11,709 nucleotides of DNA from Candidatus Fraserbacteria bacterium RBG_16_55_9 (GTDB lineage: Bacteria; Bipolaricaulota; Bipolaricaulia; RBG-16-55-9), in NCBI GenBank assembly GCA_001778455.1, contig MFGX01000056.1, positions 5,922-17,630 on the forward strand, in the 5' to 3' direction. This document shows positions 6,843-11,709 of the stretch, piece by piece. Both the position numbers and the translations under genes were made by a program. The notes below the pieces were generated by a model. It was not told where the DNA came from. It worked only from the letters and a program-made list of their open reading frames with translations, and made no database searches. Numbering within the stretch: position 1 is the stretch's first letter; each line of letters opens with the position of its first letter.

Positions 6843-8096
6843 ATGATTCGTAAATATTTCGCTGTTGCGAGCGTTCTGCTTCTTCTGGCCGTCGTTGCCA
6901 TTGCCATCGATGACTACAACCAAGAATGGCGCTACTGGCAAAGGGCCTATTACACCGAGCTGAAGCAGAATGAGAAGGGCTCGCTCAGTCTGTGGGATCG
7001 CATCCGCATCGAACTCCAATTGGGGCTGAATGCGAACAAAGTTGTGACAGAGTCCGGCCGAAGCGCCGACGCGTGCATGGCTTGCCATGCCAATCAAGGT
7101 GGAGCCAGCTTTGCCGAGAACCCACTGAGAGACCTCAACGAGATTCACAACAACGTCTTTGTCCTAACAGACATACCGTTCGATCAGCTCGGTTGTACAG
7201 CCTGTCACGGCGGAGATCCCCTGGCTCTGACCAGCCACCGGGCCCACGAGCATATGCAGAGCCGATTCAGTGAGATTTTCCTGGAAAGCCTGGAAGGACT
7301 TCACTCCGACCAACAGATGGTTCGGCAACGTTCCATCGAGATGATCCGATGGATGACCGGCAACGACTTCGGTTACGTCTTCAACGCTCCCCAAGAGGAG
7401 CAAGAGAAGGCCATCCAGCAAGCGGAAGCTTGGTGGGATCTGCACAAAGATGTATTCTTGGCTGAAGGTTTTGGCGATCGGGAGTCCGCGTTTGAATTTG
7501 TGAATCCACAAGCGCAAGCCATCGCTGCCATGACGGATGTTTCAACCACGGGCGAGTCTCTTACGTTTATTGGATCCAATACATGCATCGGCTGCCACGC
7601 CAACCCTCATCCCGGGGGATCGCCTTACATTCCGGACACGAACAAGGCTCACGTGGAGCAGTGGTTCCAGGATGCGTTCAAGACGAGCACCCACCCCGAT
7701 CTCTATCTCCTGAATCACCCCTTCTTAGCTGAAGTGCTCATCACGCAAAGCATCAGCGATCCCGCCCGACGAGATGAGCTGATCAAGTTGATCGATACCG
7801 CTCGGCGCACGGGAGAACTCCCTGAACCGCAGAAGATCGAAGGACTGTTGGAAACCATGCGCACTATGGATCTCACGTGTGAGGCTTGCCACGGTCCAGG
7901 GAGCGAGTACGTTCAGCTGATGATGAAGGGTTTATCCTTGCAATATCAAGGTCGAACCGCGGAAGCGGCTGAACTGATTAAGAAGGCGCGCGAGATCGGA
8001 TTGGAGAACGCACGCCGCAACGTATCTGATTCAGACTTCTGGCGGATTTTCCAGAAGCTCATCGCTGAGCTCCAAGCCCCCCAAACCCCCCCATAG
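6843..8096 (+). CDS. Membrane-anchored tetraheme cytochrome c
   Basis: A 417-residue c-type cytochrome with four CXXCH heme sites: CMACH (78-82), CTACH (118-122), CIGCH (248-252) and CEACH (346-350). Residues 6-22 form an uncleaved-looking membrane segment, so the heme domain should face the periplasm. The N-terminal pair (CMACH with LGCTACHGGD) resembles cytochromes with a GCTxCHGG motif. The C-terminal pair (FIGSNTCIGCH and TCEACHGPGSEYV) resembles the cytochrome c554-like multiheme family. Many extra His residues (H132, H135, H137, H256, H270, H284) could be axial ligands. The likely role is electron transfer between the quinol pool and a periplasmic partner; the partner cannot be named. 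ATG 6843 is the first usable start because an in-frame TAA lies at 6828-6830, and it lacks a Shine-Dalgarno. The gene appears to stand alone; no heme-lyase or reductase gene is adjacent. The tail is Pro-rich and encoded by runs of six and seven C. Confidence 0.9.
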   Translation: MIRKYFAVASVLLLLAVVAIAIDDYNQEWRYWQRAYYTELKQNEKGSLSLWDRIRIELQLGLNANKVVTESGRSADACMACHANQGGASFAENPLRDLNEIHNNVFVLTDIPFDQLGCTACHGGDPLALTSHRAHEHMQSRFSEIFLESLEGLHSDQQMVRQRSIEMIRWMTGNDFGYVFNAPQEEQEKAIQQAEAWWDLHKDVFLAEGFGDRESAFEFVNPQAQAIAAMTDVSTTGESLTFIGSNTCIGCHANPHPGGSPYIPDTNKAHVEQWFQDAFKTSTHPDLYLLNHPFLAEVLITQSISDPARRDELIKLIDTARRTGELPEPQKIEGLLETMRTMDLTCEACHGPGSEYVQLMMKGLSLQYQGRTAEAAELIKKAREIGLENARRNVSDSDFWRIFQKLIAELQAPQTPP

Positions 8097-8110
8097 AATC
8101 CAAGCAACCT

Positions 8111-8139
8111 TTGACAATCCTGCTTCCTATCTCTACAAT
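8111..8139 (+). promoter_or_regulatory. Near-consensus promoter of the Rrf2-Mrp operon, nearly leaderless
   Basis: A perfect TTGACA (8111-8116), a 17-base spacer and TACAAT (8134-8139) match the sigma70 consensus in eleven of twelve positions, the best in the window. Expected transcription starts near 8146, about five bases before ATG 8151. No clear IscR-type palindrome overlaps it, although autoregulation by the first gene's product would be usual for this family. Confidence 0.75.
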
Positions 8140-8150
8140 CAGATGCGAAG

Positions 8151-8609
8151 ATGAGAATCACCCGCAAGAGCGATTACGGTCTTAGGGCCATGTGCGAGCT
8201 TGCCAAGAGCCACGGCCGATCACCCATTTCGATCACAGAGGTCGCAGCCGCTCAAGGAATCCCTGATCCGTTTCTAGAGAAGATCATGCAGGAGCTCAAG
8301 AGTGCGGGCTTGATCGCGGCCACGCACGGTCGGGGTGGCGGATACTCTCTTGAGCGCGCCCCGAATCAGATCTCCGTCCGTGAGGTGATCGAAGCATTGG
8401 AGGGTCCCATGGCCCTGGTGACCTGCCTTGACCCCGCGCTGAAATGCATGATTGAGGATGGCTGCCCCACCAGCAGCTTCTGGGCGCTCATCAACGAGCG
8501 CTTTGAGCAAGCTTTAGGAGCTACGACACTCGCGGATCTGCTTCAGCGAATCCCCGGTTCCCATTCACCCAAACATACGATCCCCGAAGAGAGTGGTCTA
8601 GTGCAATGA
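8151..8609 (+). CDS. Rrf2/IscR-family transcriptional regulator with three-Cys cluster site
   Basis: Winged-helix DNA-binding regulator of 152 residues. The opening MRITRKSDYGLRAMCELA is the typical Rrf2 start; the recognition helix region is FLEKIMQELKSAGLIAA, and the wing is HGRGGGYSLER (59-69). C92, C99 and C105 fit the cluster-binding loop of IscR (C92, C98, C104 in E. coli), so a [2Fe-2S] sensor is likely. The fourth IscR ligand, His107, appears as Ser108 here, so the last ligand may differ. The start is fixed: an in-frame TGA at 8112-8114 lies upstream and no other start codon intervenes. There is no Shine-Dalgarno, and the promoter lies 11 bases upstream. Its stop overlaps the mrp start (ATGA), so translation is coupled. 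It probably controls its own operon in response to Fe-S demand or oxidative state; this is inference from family and context. Confidence 0.93.
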   Translation: MRITRKSDYGLRAMCELAKSHGRSPISITEVAAAQGIPDPFLEKIMQELKSAGLIAATHGRGGGYSLERAPNQISVREVIEALEGPMALVTCLDPALKCMIEDGCPTSSFWALINERFEQALGATTLADLLQRIPGSHSPKHTIPEESGLVQ

Positions 8610-9676
8610 GCTCACTAGAAGAGCGCATCCGAGAGGCGCTCCAAAACATTCTCTTGCCCAAGTTGGACCGAAGCCTCATCGAGGCTGGCATGCTGGAGCG
8701 GATTGAGGTCTCGGGCGGGCAAGTGCGCATTCTACTTCACTTCAAGCCAGCGTACGCCTCGAAATCTCAGCTGCGCCAATGGGTTAGTGAACACGTCAGT
8801 CAAATTCCAGGTGTTTCCAGTGTAGAAATCGAGTTCACACAAGAAGCAACCTCGCATGCCGGAAGCCCTCAACGGACTGTTCCTCCGGAGGCACGCACGG
8901 CACGACGCGTGGAACTCGCGAGCGTCAAAGAGATCGTAGCGATCTTCAGTGGCAAAGGAGGTGTGGGCAAGAGCACCGTGAGCGTTAACCTTGCGGTGGC
9001 GCTCGCCCAGGCTGGCGCGCGGGTGGGGCTCTTCGACGGTGATGTCCATGGACCCAACATCCCCAATCTTCTGGGGATTGACGAGCGCCCCGTGGTTGCT
9101 CAAGGCAAGATCAAGCCCATTGAGAAGTACGGTCTTAAGGCGATCTCCCTGGGGCTCTTGGTTGAGCCGGAAGAGGCTCTCATCTGGCGTGGCCCGATGA
9201 TCACAAAGGCCATCAATGAGCTACTGAGTGGCGTAGATTGGGGAGAGCTGGATTACATAGTCATTGATCTCCCACCGGGAACAGGGGATGCGCAATTGGG
9301 CTTGGCTCAAGACGTAGAGCTTTCGGGCTCCATTGCAATTACGACGCCTCAAGAGGTCTCCCTCGCGGATGTTCGCAGAGGGATCACGACCTTCAAGCGG
9401 TTGGAAGTGCCTCTTTGGGGAATCGTCGAGAACATGAGTTATTTCAGCTGCCCTCACTGCGGAAAACCTACAGATATCTTCGGCTCCGGCGGGGGTGAGC
9501 GTGAGGCTCGGCGCCAAGGGGTTCCCCTCTTGGCGAGCATCCCACTTGACCCTCAAGTTCGAGAGGGCGGCGATCAAGGTATGCCCATTGTCAAAAGTGC
9601 GCCCGATTCCCCAGCATCTCAAGAGTTTCGCAAGATCGCTCAATACTTGTTGCAGAAACAGCGCCAGACGATATGA
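8606..9676 (+). CDS. mrp: Mrp/ApbC-family Fe-S cluster carrier ATPase with N-terminal MIP18 domain
   Basis: P-loop ATPase of the Mrp/NBP35 family that holds an Fe-S cluster, generally as a dimer, and delivers it to target proteins in the cytoplasm. The 356 residues have two parts. Residues 1-80 look like a diverged MIP18/DUF59 domain. Residues 108-356 are the ATPase, with the deviant Walker A SGKGGVGKST (115-124), LFDGDVHGPNIPNLLG (142-157) and DLPPGTGD (221-228). The cluster-binding CXXC is C282-C285 in YFSCPHCGKPTDIFGSGGGE (279-298). Both Cys and all ATPase motifs are present. The start overlaps the regulator's stop as ATGA. The next gene is a second, free-standing MIP18 protein, so the operon carries that fold twice. 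No iscS, iscU or sufBCD is in the window, so cluster building itself must be encoded elsewhere. Identification is firm; the client proteins are unknown. Confidence 0.97.
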   Translation: MSSLEERIREALQNILLPKLDRSLIEAGMLERIEVSGGQVRILLHFKPAYASKSQLRQWVSEHVSQIPGVSSVEIEFTQEATSHAGSPQRTVPPEARTARRVELASVKEIVAIFSGKGGVGKSTVSVNLAVALAQAGARVGLFDGDVHGPNIPNLLGIDERPVVAQGKIKPIEKYGLKAISLGLLVEPEEALIWRGPMITKAINELLSGVDWGELDYIVIDLPPGTGDAQLGLAQDVELSGSIAITTPQEVSLADVRRGITTFKRLEVPLWGIVENMSYFSCPHCGKPTDIFGSGGGEREARRQGVPLLASIPLDPQVREGGDQGMPIVKSAPDSPASQEFRKIAQYLLQKQRQTI

Positions 9677-9684
9677 TTTTTGGG

Positions 9685-9694
9685 AAGGAAGTGA
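9685..9694 (+). promoter_or_regulatory. Strong ribosome binding site of the MIP18 gene
   Basis: AAGGAAGTGA differs by one base from the ideal AAGGAGGTGA and ends nine bases before ATG 9704. It is the strongest Shine-Dalgarno in the window. TATGAT (9672-9677) just upstream could be a weak internal -10 box, but its -35 is poor. Confidence 0.75.
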
Positions 9695-9703
9695 CCGAAA
9701 CGT

Positions 9704-10015
9704 ATGAGTCTTAACGCCGATGAGATACGAGAGTGCATCCGCCAGAATGTGAATGACCCGGAGTTGGGGATCAACGTGGTGGATCTTGGATTGCTCTATG
9801 ATGTCGAGATCCGCGCTGAAAAGGACGTCCGCATCGAGATGACGCTCACGACCATGGGGTGTCCGCTCTATGACGTCATAGAAGCAGAGATCGTCCGAGT
9901 GCTTCGCGCGAAGTACGGGGATGACGTCGATGTTGAAGTGGAGTTTGTCTTCGACCCGCCTTGGACTCCCGACATGATGAGCGAGGACGCCCGCATGGAA
10001 CTGGGCTTCGTCTAG
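9704..10015 (+). CDS. MIP18/DUF59-family Fe-S maturation protein (SufT/PaaD-like)
   Basis: Small cytoplasmic protein of 103 residues, the normal size for a single MIP18 domain. The family helps mature or insert Fe-S clusters; relatives include bacterial SufT, PaaD and eukaryotic MIP18/CIAO2. Diagnostic stretches are DPELGINVVDLGLLYDVEI (18-36), MTLTTMGCPLYDVI (46-59) with the conserved C53, and DPPWTPDMMSEDARMELGF (84-102). It begins 27 bases after mrp ends and has its own very strong Shine-Dalgarno, suggesting it is made in greater amounts than Mrp. Position after mrp supports a role in handing clusters to targets. It may complement the Mrp N-terminal domain, which belongs to the same fold. 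PaaD in the strict sense (phenylacetate pathway) is unlikely, because no paa genes are present. Confidence 0.95.
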   Translation: MSLNADEIRECIRQNVNDPELGINVVDLGLLYDVEIRAEKDVRIEMTLTTMGCPLYDVIEAEIVRVLRAKYGDDVDVEVEFVFDPPWTPDMMSEDARMELGFV

Positions 10016-10031
10016 GCTTACGCCCAGATCG

Positions 10032-10670
10032 ATGACAAGCTGCGCCTACTGCCACAAGGACAAGGGTCGGCGGGAGTGCCCAGCGCTGGGAGGACTCATC
10101 TCCACGGCATGCTGCGGCCAGCATCGAGGGCTTCGTATCGACTGCCCCTCCCACTGCAAGTATTTTCGAGCTCACGAAGAATACCAGAGATCACGCTTGG
10201 GACCGGAGTTTCATCAAGCTTGGATGAAGGCTACAGAGCCATTTTATCGCGAGCGCCAACAGGAACAGCTTGATTTTGTCGTATTTCTAGAGGTCTCGCT
10301 GTATCGGTATTTTCTTCAACAGACTCGAGGGACGGACGAGGAGCTCCATGAGGCCCTTGAGTTCCTGAAACGAAAGCTCAGTCCCGTCGAAGTCATTGAA
10401 ACACCAGGATCTTCTCTTGGCAAGCACTTAGCAGAAGCCGCTCGGGGGTACATGGAAAAGAAGCGCACTCTCGACCCCGAGGAGGCGCAGAAGGCTGCCC
10501 ATGCACTGGTTGGAGCTGTTCAATCACTAAAAGACAGCGGGGAACCTCGGCAGGCTTTGCATGGGCTCTTGGGCCATGTGGAGCTCTATATCGGTGCGCC
10601 GGAAGCTTCGGCAGCTGAAAGACCCACTGCTATCGAGACGCCCAAGATCATTCTACCCGGCCAGCGTTGA
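10032..10670 (+). CDS. Uncharacterised protein with N-terminal Cys-rich metal-binding-like domain
   Basis: I do not recognise a named function. The 212 residues divide into a Cys/His-rich head and a soluble, mostly helical remainder. The head has C4 and C7 (CXXC with H8), C16 in CPALGG, C27-C28 in ACCGQHR, and C38 and C42 in CPSHCKYF, with H31 and H41 available; this could hold two zinc ions or an Fe-S cluster. Residues 45-190 are rich in Glu, Leu, Ala and Lys and look helical, for example LHEALEFLKRKLSPVEV. There is no signal peptide or membrane segment, so it is cytoplasmic. It starts 16 bases after the MIP18 gene without a Shine-Dalgarno, implying translational coupling and membership in the Rrf2-Mrp operon. 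That context suggests, but does not show, a role in Fe-S handling. Its last 18 bases overlap the murJ stop region on the other strand. Confidence 0.85.
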   Translation: MTSCAYCHKDKGRRECPALGGLISTACCGQHRGLRIDCPSHCKYFRAHEEYQRSRLGPEFHQAWMKATEPFYRERQQEQLDFVVFLEVSLYRYFLQQTRGTDEELHEALEFLKRKLSPVEVIETPGSSLGKHLAEAARGYMEKKRTLDPEEAQKAAHALVGAVQSLKDSGEPRQALHGLLGHVELYIGAPEASAAERPTAIETPKIILPGQR

Positions 10671-11709
10671 AGTGGAGCTCAATCCCGCTGAGCGAATCTC
10701 CGGGAGCAGATGGCCGCGAAGCGCGAGCACTCCGTAGCTCAATAAGCCCACGGTCACACTGAGTCCCACTCGTATGAACTCATTGGCATCCAGATAAGCC
10801 AGACTCCGATCGACTCCATAGACACAGATTCCCATAAACAGAGCCCCGAGGAGCATCTTTCCGATCTCTGGCGCGATCTTGAAAACGAGAGGCACCTGCA
10901 GGCGATTTTGAAGCAGAAGTATCAGCAGACCCATCTGCGTCAGCCCTGCGATGGAGGTCGCAAGGGCTAAGCCTCCGATTCCCAGGGGCCCAATCAACAG
11001 TAGATCCAGTGCGATGTTCAATCCAACGGTCACGGCGCTGATGGCCACCGGAGTGCGGGTATCTTGTAGGGCATAGAAAGACCGGGTGAGCAGATAGGTC
11101 ATACCGTAGCCCAAAAGCCCTAAAGCGAAGAAGCGAAGTGCATACAGAGTTCGCGCGGTATCTTCAGGCCCGAAGCGCCCGTGCTCGAAGAGAAGCTGGA
11201 TGATCGGACCACCCAATATGAGAAGCCCTATCGTCGCGGGAAGGAGAATGAAGGCGGCCAAGCGCAAGCCTTGTAATAGAGAAGCAATAAACTCCTGGCG
11301 ATTCGACGGGTCGGACTGTCGGCTCAGTCGTGGCAAGAGCGCGGTAGCCAGCGCGACAGCGAACACCCCCAGCGGCAACTGGAATAGCCGCACGGCGTAC
11401 TGCAGAGCAGCGATGGAGCCGTCTCCTAAACGCGAGGCCAACTTGCTATCCACAAGCACATTCAGTTCAACTACGACCAGCCCGATCACCGTCGGCAACA
11501 TGAGGCCAAGCAACCTCTGAATGCTCTCGTCTTTGGGATCACAGGTGAAGCGATAGCTCAAGCGCCCTCGCAAAAAAGGAACCTGAAAGAGGAGTTGGCA
11601 CAGCCCACCCAAGAGGACTCCCATAGCCAGCCCATAAATGGGTGGATTCACGTGGGGGGCAATCCAAACGGCTCCCACGATCATTCCCACATTGAATAGC
11701 ACGGGCGCG
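10653..11709 (-). CDS. murJ: MurJ/MviN-type lipid II flippase (N-terminus outside window)
   Basis: Integral membrane protein of the MOP superfamily that flips lipid II across the cytoplasmic membrane for peptidoglycan synthesis. The frame enters from the right edge, and 352 codons including the stop are visible against a family length of about 500-530, so roughly 150 N-terminal residues are missing. The GTG at 11702 is internal: in-frame Ala-Pro precedes it, giving the family motif APVLFNVGMIVGA. YAVRLFQLPLGVFAVALATALLPRLS matches the most conserved MurJ segment, and its Arg aligns with E. coli Arg270. About ten hydrophobic segments are visible, for example LLGLMLPTVIGLVVVEL and GLALATSIAGLTQMGLLILL. 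The conserved first-third Arg and Asp residues lie outside the window. It converges with, and overlaps by 18 bases, the Cys-rich gene, and no terminator is visible between them. Confidence 0.95.
   Translation of the reverse strand, partial: APVLFNVGMIVGAVWIAPHVNPPIYGLAMGVLLGGLCQLLFQVPFLRGRLSYRFTCDPKDESIQRLLGLMLPTVIGLVVVELNVLVDSKLASRLGDGSIAALQYAVRLFQLPLGVFAVALATALLPRLSRQSDPSNRQEFIASLLQGLRLAAFILLPATIGLLILGGPIIQLLFEHGRFGPEDTARTLYALRFFALGLLGYGMTYLLTRSFYALQDTRTPVAISAVTVGLNIALDLLLIGPLGIGGLALATSIAGLTQMGLLILLLQNRLQVPLVFKIAPEIGKMLLGALFMGICVYGVDRSLAYLDANEFIRVGLSVTVGLLSYGVLALRGHLLPEIRSAGLSSTSTLAG

Noticed and set aside
8077..8092. Runs of six and seven C at the end of the cytochrome gene as a phase-variable switch
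   Set aside because: Slippage there would alter only the last few residues of a Pro-rich tail, so an on/off role is unlikely.
10656..10705. CCCGG and CCGGG pair near the Cys-rich gene and murJ junction as a bidirectional terminator
   Set aside because: The arms are five bases, about 40 bases apart, and no T-run flanks them.
11200..11520. Plus-strand open frame of 106 codons opposite murJ
   Set aside because: It is antisense to a strongly conserved MurJ coding segment and has no recognisable domain.

Overview
The window reads as a compact chromosomal segment of a bacterium with a two-membrane type envelope. The evidence is a very large exported propeller protein, a MurJ lipid II flippase, a membrane FtsH protease, the MEP isoprenoid enzyme Dxr and a membrane-anchored tetraheme cytochrome c. 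Base composition is slightly GC-rich by eye and even throughout. No insertion sequences, integrases, tRNAs, rRNAs or CRISPR repeats were seen. The cytochrome and the Fe-S genes suggest an anaerobic or facultative respiratory life. The phylum cannot be fixed from this sequence; an uncultured deep-branching lineage is only a guess.

Layout: (1) On the minus strand, 1-2662 is one uninterrupted reading frame running off the left edge: an exported protein of at least 887 residues, with a SprA-like surface-protein signature in the middle and seven beta-propeller-like repeats near the visible end. (2) Transcribed divergently from it are a short serA-like D-2-hydroxyacid dehydrogenase (2752-3651), then ftsH (3706-5583) and dxr (5597-6754), the last two nearly touching. 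(3) A single-gene unit encodes a tetraheme cytochrome (6843-8096). (4) A tight four-gene run starts from a near-consensus promoter: an Rrf2/IscR-type regulator (8151-8609), mrp (8606-9676), a stand-alone MIP18/DUF59 protein (9704-10015) and a Cys-rich protein of unknown function (10032-10670). The first three point to sensing, carrying and inserting Fe-S clusters; the fourth is the unexplained member. (5) On the minus strand, murJ (10653-11709) enters from the right edge and overlaps the end of the Cys-rich gene tail to tail by 18 bases.

Two patterns stand out. Start sites appear to fall into two classes. The serA-like gene and ftsH have a Shine-Dalgarno sequence and a -10 box 32-33 bases before the start codon. 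The rrf2 gene, the cytochrome gene and possibly the propeller gene lack a Shine-Dalgarno and have a -10 box only 11-12 bases before the start, as expected for nearly leaderless mRNAs. Second, the Rrf2-Mrp-MIP18-Cys-rich operon is the best candidate for an incompletely described system. No intergenic stretch exceeds 100 bases.
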